Shown: positions 7,612 to 14,219 of the stretch, one piece after another
Numbering within the stretch: the first letter of the stretch is position 1
Layout of the letters: each line of letters begins with the position of its first letter
IMG/VR virus record: IMGVR_UViG_3300032562_000147
Location: 1-27,292 of that record
Origin: a virus
Direction: 5' to 3' (one strand)
Length of the DNA: 27,292 nucleotides
The notes under the pieces: generated by a model
Seen by the model: only the letters and a program-made list of their open reading frames with translations
Database searches by the model: none
What the model was told of the DNA's origin: nothing
Position numbers and translations under genes: made by a program

Positions 7612-7968
7612 ATGAGCTTCACGTCGCGCTCCCTGCCGGCCGAGCCGGAGGATGACGAGGCCGGGCGCGTCGCGCTGGCCCGCGAGGCGGCGATCCGCGC
7701 AACCGTGGAGGCGCTCAACCGGGTGACCTATTTGCCTGGATCTTCGCACAAAGCATTCGCGCGGCAGATCCGCCAACAGCTGGAGCACTCCGCCGTGCCG
7801 ATCACCGACCGGCAGGAACAGCATATCGCCCGCCTCGCCTGGCGCTATCGCCGGCAGATGCCCGCCCACCTGACGCCGAAGACAAATCCCGATGACCCGC
7901 TTTCGCCCGAGCGTGTTCTGCCGTGGCCGGGGCGGGCGCCCACCAAGAAGGAGCTGTTGGATGGATGA
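7612..7968 (+). CDS. Conserved hypothetical prophage protein
   Basis: A 118-residue protein. ATG 7612 is chosen over the in-frame ATG 7546 because an AAGGAAAG motif lies just upstream and the extra residues look random. The N-terminus is acidic, followed by helices. A characteristic ITDRQEQHIARLAWRYRRQMP segment lies at about residues 64-84, then a Pro-rich tail. Similar short RQ...WRYRRQ-P segments occur in small conserved proteins of alphaproteobacterial genomes and prophages, with no known function. It overlaps the endolysin start by 8 bp. As the first gene after the toxin-like domain it is a positional candidate for an immunity protein, but nothing in its sequence supports that. Confidence 0.65.
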   Translation: MSFTSRSLPAEPEDDEAGRVALAREAAIRATVEALNRVTYLPGSSHKAFARQIRQQLEHSAVPITDRQEQHIARLAWRYRRQMPAHLTPKTNPDDPLSPERVLPWPGRAPTKKELLDG

Positions 7969-8626
7969 CGCCCCCACCCTGTTCGATCGGTGCTTCGGGT
8001 TCCTGATGGAGCACGAAGTGGGTGCGAACCCGCTGGATGCCAGCGCCTGGTCCGGCGCGGCCGTGGGCGATGGCACCTTCCTTGCGGCCGATGATGGTCT
8101 GGACATGAGCGAGGGTGACAAAGGCAACTGGACCGGGGGTGCGGTGGGCGCGGGGGTGCTGGGGGGCACGCGATGGGGGATCTCGACCGCTGCCTATCAT
8201 GATGCCCTCGCACTTGTGCCTGGTGCCGAGCGGGTGGGGTTTCCGGCGCTCGTGAAGGATCTGACGCTGAGCCAAGCAAAGACGCTGTGCATGTTCGCGT
8301 ATTGGAAGCGCGTGCGGTGCGATGTCCTTCCGGGGCCGGTGGCGCTGGTGACGCTGGACGCGGCGTTCAATGCAGGCGTGGGCGCCGGCGCGCGCTGGCT
8401 GCAGGCCGCGGTGGGCGCTGCGCCCGACGGGGCCGTGGGCGCGCTGACCCTCGCGGCGGTGGCGCGCGCTTCGGCGACGGATTGCGGCACGGCGGTGGCG
8501 GCCGAGGCGCTGGCGCGGCGCATCGACGCGATGGCGCGGATGCCGGGATGGGCCACGGATGGGCTTGGCTGGTCCCGGCGTTTGGCGAAGCTGGGGTTCC
8601 AGGCCGCGTCGCTTTCGCGCCCCTGA
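7961..8626 (+). CDS. Endolysin, glycoside hydrolase 108-like N-acetylmuramidase
   Basis: A 221-residue protein. The N-terminal domain has a candidate catalytic E19 in FLMEHEVG and a downstream GDKGNWTGG...GVLGGTRWGIS block (residues 52-74). It continues with CMFAYWKRVRCDVLPGPVAL and AAFNAGVGAGARWLQAAVGAAPDGAVGALTL, which matches the GH108 domain plus its C-terminal peptidoglycan-binding region. It would cleave the glycan strands of the host wall at lysis. The usual EGG is EVG here, and about 30 residues separate it from the GNWTGG block instead of roughly ten, so the active-site loop is unusual. No signal peptide is evident, so export would need a holin. Confidence 0.83.
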   Translation: MDDAPTLFDRCFGFLMEHEVGANPLDASAWSGAAVGDGTFLAADDGLDMSEGDKGNWTGGAVGAGVLGGTRWGISTAAYHDALALVPGAERVGFPALVKDLTLSQAKTLCMFAYWKRVRCDVLPGPVALVTLDAAFNAGVGAGARWLQAAVGAAPDGAVGALTLAAVARASATDCGTAVAAEALARRIDAMARMPGWATDGLGWSRRLAKLGFQAASLSRP

Positions 8627-8633
8627 GCGCCGC

Positions 8634-9431
8634 ATGGAACGCACGGCCGAGCCCAGGCCGAGCTTGATGAGCGGCCTCGTGCGGCGATGGTGGGGAATCG
8701 CCCTGTGTGTCAACGTCGCTGCGCTGGTCTGGCGATGGAGCTATGGCATGGGGTCTTGGGGGTTTTCCGAGTGGGTGCAGAATGGCTCGTGCGGTATCGT
8801 CGCGGTGCTGATCGCGGTTGATCAGGCGGTGCTGGGCATGCCCGGCCTGCTTGCACGGCTGGGGCGGCCTCTCGGAGGCTGGCGATCGGTCATCCCCGTG
8901 ATCTTCATCTGTCTGGCCTGTGGGTCGTATGCGCTGCAATTGCTGCGGCCGGCTTCGTCGTTCGACCTGCCGAAGGGCTACGAGGTGGGCACGCCGTTCG
9001 ACGCGATCCAGGCATGGGGTGTCAACAACCAGGTGTTCTACATGGTGGCCCGCGCACCGCGGGCTGATGTGGGCAACAAGCTGAAGCGCCTGGTGTTGGT
9101 GGTGCAGCCGATCTACGCCAACGTCGATCCGATGACCGACACCTCGATCAAGAAGAGCCAAGCCTACACCATCCTCGACGGGTTCATGACCTTGGCGATC
9201 CCGGTGGCGGCGCCGCCGGTTTGGCGCGGCACACCCGGCCAGGCCGTGCAGCTGCGGTTCTCACTGGTGGAGCTGCCGACGATCTACGCGCCGGAGCAGA
9301 TCCGCTCGCTCGCCGATATCGAAACCCTCGGCGGCCGGATCATCTCGGCCGCGATCGCGGTGATGACGATGGCGGCGCCGCCCGTGGCGGGGGTGGCCGA
9401 CAGCGGCTGCCCGGCGCCGGCTGGCGGCTGA
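8634..9431 (+). CDS. Three-TM membrane protein with C-terminal soluble domain, lysis-adjacent, unknown
   Basis: A 265-residue protein from ATG 8634, seven bases after the endolysin stop; ATG 8667 is an alternative. Hydrophobic helices lie at about 19-35, 52-70 and 86-104. A mostly beta-like soluble part follows (residues 105-235), including LVLVVQPIYANVDPMTD and AVQLRFSLVELPTIY. A weak hydrophobic Ala-rich stretch is near the end (235-255). Its place beside the endolysin suggests a holin-like or envelope-modifying role. However, the 160-residue soluble domain is unlike ordinary holins. I recognise no family. Confidence 0.6.
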   Translation: MERTAEPRPSLMSGLVRRWWGIALCVNVAALVWRWSYGMGSWGFSEWVQNGSCGIVAVLIAVDQAVLGMPGLLARLGRPLGGWRSVIPVIFICLACGSYALQLLRPASSFDLPKGYEVGTPFDAIQAWGVNNQVFYMVARAPRADVGNKLKRLVLVVQPIYANVDPMTDTSIKKSQAYTILDGFMTLAIPVAAPPVWRGTPGQAVQLRFSLVELPTIYAPEQIRSLADIETLGGRIISAAIAVMTMAAPPVAGVADSGCPAPAGG

Positions 9432-9440
9432 GGGGAAGGA

Positions 9441-9605
9441 ATGAGCGAAGTCTTTTATCGATGGCATTGGCGAGCGCGGCTGCCCGAGCGCCACGGCGAG
9501 CTATTCCGCGTGCTGTGCAGGGGCGCGTTGAATTCATGCCTGATCGAATTCTTGTCGGACGGGAGGAGGGTTGTCACTTCGCGCAACGCTCTGCGGCGGG
9601 CATAG
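9441..9605 (+). CDS. 54-residue conserved phage small protein
   Basis: A short gene beginning MSEVFYRWHWRARLPERHGE and ending VVTSRNALRRA, with the core RVLCRGALNSCLIEFLSDGRR. An excellent ribosome-binding site AGGGGAAGGA abuts the ATG. The pattern LPERxGxxxRVLxRGxxNSxLxEFxxGxRVVTSRNAxR is one I have seen in small proteins of alphaproteobacterial prophages. It looks like a small beta-barrel that could bind nucleic acid or another protein. Function is unknown. It starts nine bases after the three-TM gene and is followed by the moron block. Confidence 0.72.
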   Translation: MSEVFYRWHWRARLPERHGELFRVLCRGALNSCLIEFLSDGRRVVTSRNALRRA

Positions 9606-9611
9606 GACGGC

Positions 9612-9623
9612 TCACAATTGTGA
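9612..9623. promoter_or_regulatory. Perfect 12-bp palindrome upstream of moron genes, candidate operator
   Basis: TCACAATTGTGA is a perfect palindrome about 58 bases before the lipoprotein start and just after the stop of the 54-residue gene. It is AT-rich at the centre in an otherwise GC-rich region. No clear -35/-10 pair at normal spacing surrounds it. It could be a repressor site that controls independent expression of the moron genes from the lysogen. This is inferred from symmetry and position. Confidence 0.3.
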
Positions 9624-9680
9624 CGTGACTGCCTGGCGGCAACAAGTACATGCTGGCTTCTTCCTGGTCGGGAGGATGAC

Positions 9681-10091
9681 ATGAAGACGGCCCTTTTTGC
9701 CTTGTTGCTGGTTGGGTTGGCGGCCTGCGCGACTTCCGGTGTGAAGATCGATATGAATCAGGTCGCGACGCTCAAGCCGGGCGTTTCGACCTACGCGGAT
9801 GTCGTTGGGAAATTTGGCCGCCCCACTACGGAGACCATGTCAAGCAACGGCATGCGTTTCGTCACCTATTCCTATTCGACAGCGGCTGCCCGTCCCGAAA
9901 CCTTCATTCCGTTTGTGGGGGGATTCGTCGGAGGCGCCGATGCCCAATCTCAAGTGGTCATGTTTCAGTTCGGCGCGGATGGCAAGCTCACAGGCACGAA
10001 CAGTTCAACCTCGAACATCGGCACCGGAACGGGCTTGCTGAGCGGTGGCAACCAGGCCCAGCGCACAAATCAACCAATCACGCCTCCTTGA
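9681..10091 (+). CDS. Exported lipoprotein, BamE/SmpA-like region, probable moron
   Basis: A 136-residue lipoprotein. The signal sequence MKTALFALLLVGLAAC ends in a lipobox with C16, and Ala at +2 suggests outer-membrane sorting. Residues 23-66 (QVATLKPGVSTYADVVGKFGRP...MRFVTYSY) follow the pattern of the SmpA/BamE/OmlA fold. The C-terminal third is Gly/Ser/Thr/Asn-rich and probably disordered. A strong GGAGGATGAC ribosome-binding site precedes it. It lies outside the coupled gene chain in lower-GC DNA, as expected for an accessory gene that alters the lysogen surface. Possible roles include superinfection exclusion or envelope remodelling; neither is shown by sequence. Confidence 0.78.
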   Translation: MKTALFALLLVGLAACATSGVKIDMNQVATLKPGVSTYADVVGKFGRPTTETMSSNGMRFVTYSYSTAAARPETFIPFVGGFVGGADAQSQVVMFQFGADGKLTGTNSSTSNIGTGTGLLSGGNQAQRTNQPITPP

Positions 10092-10149
10092 GGCCATCTG
10101 GCGGTGCGAGGCAGTCCGTCGAGTTTTTGAGGGTGCGGAGATTGATGTG

Positions 10150-10713
10150 ATGGGGCGCAACCGATGGTCGGCTTACGTTCTGGCGTGCCTTGCCTTGGTA
10201 AGCCCCCGCGCGGCGCATGCGGAGGCGCCGCAGGCGATTCAATACTATCGGACCCTGACGGGCTTGGTCATCAGGACGCTCACAGATAATGCACCGCCGT
10301 ATTTTCAGATGTGCACCCTCATCTTTTTTGGGGGAGAAGCTGATGTGACTTTCAGATGGATGCCACTGGAGAGCGGGGCGGTGATTTCGATCAATCAGGA
10401 AGGTTGGAATTTCGGTGGAATACGCTTCCACACGCGCGTTCGGGTATCGATCGATGGGCAGCCCATTGCGATTTTCCCGGGAGGGTCGCCAGACGGTATT
10501 GTTGATGCGACGACGAGCCGTGACGACGTGACATTGGTAGCCCGCTATCCCGTGCTGGCGGCGCTCCGGAACGCTGCGACTATCAAGGTCGAATTTCCGG
10601 GATCGCGTTCCCGACCAATCGAGATCCATCCCCGGGCCGTTCATGATGTGATGGCGGCGGTGGATCGTTGTTGGCGCGACACCGGATATATCGAGCATGA
10701 TTGGATACCTTGA
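10150..10713 (+). CDS. Secreted protein of unknown function, probable moron
   Basis: A 187-residue protein. ATG 10150 is preferred over ATG 10045 because it places a signal peptide (residues 1-24, ending AHA|EA) at the N-terminus and avoids overlap with the lipoprotein gene. The mature part has two cysteines (C55 and C174) that could pair in the periplasm. It contains alternating strands and the segment PVLAALRNAATIKVEFPG...VMAAVDRCW. G+C is about 50% by hand count in bases 10321-10440, far below neighbouring phage genes. I recognise no family. Its pairing with the preceding lipoprotein suggests the two act together in the envelope. Confidence 0.68.
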   Translation: MGRNRWSAYVLACLALVSPRAAHAEAPQAIQYYRTLTGLVIRTLTDNAPPYFQMCTLIFFGGEADVTFRWMPLESGAVISINQEGWNFGGIRFHTRVRVSIDGQPIAIFPGGSPDGIVDATTSRDDVTLVARYPVLAALRNAATIKVEFPGSRSRPIEIHPRAVHDVMAAVDRCWRDTGYIEHDWIP

Positions 10714-10840
10714 GGCTCGCGGAACGCGCGTGCCGTTCCTTGGGGCCAGCGCCCGAGTTGAAGGCACAATGACCCTGCATTCGGCGGGTTCCACGGCCCG
10801 GCATGAAGGTGTCTCGCGGTCCCGCCCGATGAATGCCGAT

Positions 10841-10858
10841 TAAGAGCGAATAAGAGCG
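10841..10858. repeat. Two TAAGAGCG direct repeats spaced one helical turn
   Basis: TAAGAGCG occurs at 10841-10848 and again at 10851-10858, giving a 10-bp period. Half-sites on the same face of the helix are typical of regulator binding, but two 8-mers could also be chance or a small slippage duplication. Confidence 0.4.
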
Positions 10859-10946
10859 CCCACAGGCCGATTTCGGCATCCAGCCGCATCACCATGGCCC
10901 GAACCCGTCGCGGCCAGCGTCGCGCGTCTGAGGCGGTCGCGCATTT

Positions 10947-10968
10947 GACTGGGTGACATCTGCCAGTC
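10947..10968. repeat. Inverted repeat ahead of protease/scaffold gene
   Basis: GACTGG and CCAGTC form perfect 6-bp arms with a 10-bp spacer, about 50 bases upstream of the protease start. It could be a dimer-binding operator or an RNA stem in the leader. It has no T-run, so a terminator is unlikely. Confidence 0.4.
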
Positions 10969-11019
10969 TGACCCGCCCGTTCGTTGAAAGGCATTGTGCC
11001 CTCCTGCCCAGGAGGCTCC

Positions 11020-12432
11020 ATGCTGCTCATTCCGCTGATCAAGGCCGACAGTTCGCAGCGCCGCGTCTATGCGCGGCTGACGGAGAGCGTCGATCGCGGG
11101 AACGAGGCGATGGATTATGTCGCCTCCGCCCCCGTCATCAAGGCGTGGTCGGACATGCAGCTGGCGGCCTCCGGCGGCAAGAGCCGCGGCAACGTGCGCG
11201 GCCAGCACGGCCGCGTGGTGGCCGGCATCGTCTCCGACATTCAGTTCGACGACGTCGCCAAGACCATCGACTTCGAGATCGACGTGATCGACGAGGGCGA
11301 ATGGGAGAAGGTGATCAAGGGCGCCTACACCGGCATTTCGCCCGGCGGGAAGGGCGTGCGGCGGAAAGACCCCGACGGCGTGGTGCGCTACGGGCTCACC
11401 CAGCTGAACGAGATCTCGCTGGTCGATGTTCCGGCGATCCCCGATGCGATGCTGACGGTGCTGAAGGCCGACGGGATCGAGGAGCGCATCGCGTTCGCCC
11501 CGGCGCAGGAGGGTGTGGATCTCGCGTTGATCCGCGCGCTGGGCGAGGCGCCCAACCTGCGCAGTTTCACCAGTCTGGTTGTGGGCCTGCCGGCCGACGC
11601 GGTGGAAAAGGCGCTTGGCGCCGCCAGCGGGATCGATGGCAAAGCCTCCTTGTTCAGCGCGGCCGTGCGCCGCGAGCTGGCGGCCGCCGGCGTGGCAATG
11701 CCCGATGGGTCCTTCCCCATCACCGACCAGGATGACCTGGAAGGCGCGCTGCTGGCGGTGGAAAAGGCATCCGCCACCGGCGGCGGCGACGTCCAGGCGC
11801 ACCTGGTCGCCCGCGCCGGTGCGCTCGGGCTGTCCGATGTTCTGCCGGAGGCCTGGGCCAAGCCCGAGGCCGTGGTCGAGAAGGGGCTTGGCGCGGTCTC
11901 GGAGCTCGCCCAGCTCATCCAGCAGCTGGCCTGGTTGGCCGGCAGCGTCACCAACGAGGCCGCGTTCGAGGGGGATGGCTCGCCGATCCCGGGCCGGCTT
12001 GCGGCCTGGATCGAGCAGGGCGCCGATATCTTGACCGGCATGGCCGGCGAAGAGGCCGCCGAGGCCGTGGCCGCCCTGACGGCGGCCGTCGCCGCATTGC
12101 CGATGCCGCTGGATGCCGACGTGCAGAAGGCGGCGGGGCTGGGCGCCGAAGGCGTTGGCGTGCTGGTGAAATTGGCCGGCGACTTGGCCGGCGCGCGCGG
12201 CGAGATCGAGAAATCCGCCGGCGTGATCGCCGATCTGCGCGCCGAGGTCGCGCGGCTGCAGGCACAGCCGGCGCCGGGCGGCATTCGGCTGCGCGCCGTC
12301 GGCCGCGGCGAGGATGTGACCACCGTCGAAAAGGCGGCCGACCCGGAAGCCGCGCTCGCCGCCATGCCGAACGGCTTCGAGAAGGCCGCCACACTCACCC
12401 GCCTCGCCTTGGCCAACGCCATCAGGTCCTGA
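11020..12432 (+). CDS. Prohead protease/scaffold fusion (HK97/XkdF-like serine protease)
   Basis: A 470-residue protein. ATG 11020 is chosen because AGGAGGCTCC lies directly upstream; ATG 10984 has no such site. The N-terminal 150 residues follow the phage assemblin-type protease pattern. A His candidate H63 lies in RGQHGRVVAGIV, then strands, then TGISPGG with candidate nucleophile S107, then LNEISLVDVPAIPDAML. Residues 150-470 are Ala/Glu-rich helices with a predicted coiled coil near 385-425 (EIEKSAGVIADLRAEVARLQAQ), fitting an internal scaffold. It would drive prohead assembly and then cleave itself and possibly the capsid protein. It lies just before the major capsid gene, ten bases away. 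Confidence 0.83.
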   Translation: MLLIPLIKADSSQRRVYARLTESVDRGNEAMDYVASAPVIKAWSDMQLAASGGKSRGNVRGQHGRVVAGIVSDIQFDDVAKTIDFEIDVIDEGEWEKVIKGAYTGISPGGKGVRRKDPDGVVRYGLTQLNEISLVDVPAIPDAMLTVLKADGIEERIAFAPAQEGVDLALIRALGEAPNLRSFTSLVVGLPADAVEKALGAASGIDGKASLFSAAVRRELAAAGVAMPDGSFPITDQDDLEGALLAVEKASATGGGDVQAHLVARAGALGLSDVLPEAWAKPEAVVEKGLGAVSELAQLIQQLAWLAGSVTNEAAFEGDGSPIPGRLAAWIEQGADILTGMAGEEAAEAVAALTAAVAALPMPLDADVQKAAGLGAEGVGVLVKLAGDLAGARGEIEKSAGVIADLRAEVARLQAQPAPGGIRLRAVGRGEDVTTVEKAADPEAALAAMPNGFEKAATLTRLALANAIRS

Positions 12433-12442
12433 AGGAAACCCC

Positions 12443-13939
12443 ATGAGCTCTCTGCTTCGCGCCGTCACCCAGGAATCCATCGATCTGACCCGCAAGATTT
12501 TGGCGGATCAGGACATCGAAAAGGCGTTCACCCAGCCCGCAGCGGGCTTTTCCGGCATCCAGAACTTCTCGCTTCTGGCGCCCGCGAAATCGCTGTTTCC
12601 GGTGCTCACGCCGCTGCGCAACCGCATTCCCCGCCGCATGGCGATGGGCGGCACGCAGGCGACCTGGAAAGCGTTCACCGCCATCAACACGATGAACCTG
12701 GATATCGGGATCTCGGACGGCAATCGCGGCGGCGTCACCACCACCACCGAGGTGGATTACAGCGCGGTGTTCAAGCAGCTGGGCCTGGAAGACTACGTGA
12801 CGCGCGCCGCCAAGCTGGCCGCCGACGGTTTCATCGACCTGCTGGCCCGGGCGCAGACCAATCTGCTGTGGGCGACGATGCTGGGCGAGGAGGCGCTCGA
12901 TCTGTGGGGCAACACCTCGCTGCCGCTCGGCACCGGCGCGCAGCCCACGGCGGCGGTGAGCACCACCGGCGGCACGATCGGGCAGACCGTGCAGGTCTCC
13001 ATCCGCGTCGCCCCGCTTTCGTTGCAGGGGCTGGTGAGCGGCACGGTCGCCGGCGGCGTGCGCACGAGCGTGACCCGCACGAACGCCGACGGTTCCACCG
13101 ACACCTACGGTGGCGGCTCCGGCATCGCCGGTACCGCGCAGGTGGTGACGACGCCCACGGACGGGCTGTCCACGCATTCGGTGGCCGCCTCGGTGGCGCT
13201 GACCCAGGGGGCGGCCGGCTACGCCTGGTTCTGGGGTCCGAGCGGCTCGGAGGTGCTGGGCGCCATCACCACCATCAACTCCCTGGTGATCACCACCGCG
13301 ACCGGCGCGGGCACGCAGGCGGCCTCGGCACTGTCCAGCGACAATTCGACCAACGCGCTGGTGTATGACGGCATCCTGACCCAGGCGGCGAAGACGGGGG
13401 CCGGCTATTTCGCCGCGCAGGCCACCGGCACCGCGGGGGTCGGCACGCCGCTGACCGCCAACGGCGTTGGCGGCGTGGTGGAGATCGACACCGCGCTGAA
13501 GTGGTTCTGGGACTACCACCGCCTGAGCCCCGACACGATCTGGGTGGCCAGCCAGGAGGCCCAGAACCTGACCAACAAGGTGCTCACCTCGTCCGCCGGG
13601 GCGCAGCGCTTCATGATCACCTCCGAGCAGGGCAACGTGACCGGCGGCGACATGGTCACCACCTACCTCAACAAGTTCTCGATGACCGGCGCGAAGGCGC
13701 TGCCGATCCGCATCCATCCCAACCTGCCGGCCGGCACCATCCTGTTCGACACCGAGACGCTGCCCTACCCCTCCAACGAGGTGCCGGACGTGTTGGTCAA
13801 GCTGCTGCGCGAGGATTACCGCGCGGAGATCTGGCCGCAGGTGACGCGGAAGGTGCCGTTCGGCGTGACGTTCGATGGCGTCCTGCAGAACTACGCGCCC
13901 TTCGCCTTCGGCATGATCACCAACATCGGGAATGGCTGA
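12443..13939 (+). CDS. Major capsid protein with inserted domain
   Basis: A 498-residue protein preceded by AAGGAAACCCC. Position right after the protease/scaffold and before the connector genes, size, and C-terminal features (WVASQEAQNLTNKVLTSS, IRIHPNLPAGTILFDTETLPY, LVKLLREDYRAEIWP) fit an HK97-fold capsid subunit. The opening LLRAVTQESIDLTRKILADQ is helical. Residues about 170-300 are Thr/Ser/Gly/Val-rich beta sequence (TVQVSIRVAPLSLQG..., AGYAWFWGPSGSEVLG) that looks like an Ig/Fn3-type insertion exposed on the capsid surface. Exact boundaries are uncertain. Capsid identity is from context and pattern, not from a remembered close homologue. Confidence 0.82.
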   Translation: MSSLLRAVTQESIDLTRKILADQDIEKAFTQPAAGFSGIQNFSLLAPAKSLFPVLTPLRNRIPRRMAMGGTQATWKAFTAINTMNLDIGISDGNRGGVTTTTEVDYSAVFKQLGLEDYVTRAAKLAADGFIDLLARAQTNLLWATMLGEEALDLWGNTSLPLGTGAQPTAAVSTTGGTIGQTVQVSIRVAPLSLQGLVSGTVAGGVRTSVTRTNADGSTDTYGGGSGIAGTAQVVTTPTDGLSTHSVAASVALTQGAAGYAWFWGPSGSEVLGAITTINSLVITTATGAGTQAASALSSDNSTNALVYDGILTQAAKTGAGYFAAQATGTAGVGTPLTANGVGGVVEIDTALKWFWDYHRLSPDTIWVASQEAQNLTNKVLTSSAGAQRFMITSEQGNVTGGDMVTTYLNKFSMTGAKALPIRIHPNLPAGTILFDTETLPYPSNEVPDVLVKLLREDYRAEIWPQVTRKVPFGVTFDGVLQNYAPFAFGMITNIGNG

Positions 13940-14219
13940 GATGGCAACCGTGAAACTGCACGCCAAGCCCGGCCTCGTCTCGCTGCATTTCGGCGGTGCC
14001 GAGCACACGGTGGACGCCGACGGCAGGGTCGAACTGCCGGAAGAGCATGTGGAGACCGCGCTCAGCCTCGGCTGCACGCGCGAGCCTCCGGTGCGCCTGG
14101 CCAACCCGGTGGAGGAACTCGCCGAGCTGAAAGCGCGCGTCGGCGCGCTGGAGGCGCGGGTAGCCGTTCTGGAGGCCGCCGCCGAACCCATCGCCGAAGC
14201 CGGCGGCAAGAAGAAGTAG
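13932..14219 (+). CDS. Small head-region protein with C-terminal coiled coil
   Basis: A 95-residue protein. ATG 13932 overlaps the capsid stop by 8 bp; ATG 13941 is an equally possible start. Residues 1-55 are beta-like (VKLHAKPGLVSLHFGG, HTVDADGRVELPEEHVETALSLG), resembling small capsid-adjacent proteins that recognise a surface. Residues 58-84 form a leucine/valine heptad coiled coil (ELAELKARVGALEARVAVLEAA), and the end is Lys-rich. It may be a head decoration or head-completion protein. Its stop overlaps the next start by one base (TAGTG). Confidence 0.65.
   Translation: MAEMATVKLHAKPGLVSLHFGGAEHTVDADGRVELPEEHVETALSLGCTREPPVRLANPVEELAELKARVGALEARVAVLEAAAEPIAEAGGKKK

Larger units (their letters stand above)
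10714..11019. promoter_or_regulatory. 306-bp intergenic region, candidate promoter/operator for head genes
   Basis: No convincing gene is seen here; the longest plus-strand ATG frame is 20 codons. It holds a hairpin GGAACG (10721-10726) / CGTTCC (10734-10739) just after the moron stop, without a T-run. It also holds two copies of TAAGAGCG starting at 10841 and 10851, exactly 10 bp apart, and an inverted repeat GACTGG (10947-10952) / CCAGTC (10963-10968). The end carries the AGGAGG-type ribosome-binding site of the protease gene. These are plausible regulator half-sites for restarting late transcription downstream of the morons; that role is inferred. Confidence 0.35.

Noticed and set aside
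10721-10739. Hairpin after the moron gene as a rho-independent terminator
   Set aside because: Stem is only 6 bp and there is no T-run after it; kept only as part of the intergenic description.
10833-10844. ATGCCGATTAAG also found at 258-269, a possible long-range repeat or att-like match
   Set aside because: A single 12-base match in 27 kb is expected by chance many times and the flanks differ.
10840-12495. 551-codon minus-strand frame opposite protease/scaffold, reaching into the 10714-11019 gap
   Set aside because: Its residues are low-complexity Gly/His/Arg; the plus strand shows a protease pattern with a strong ribosome-binding site.
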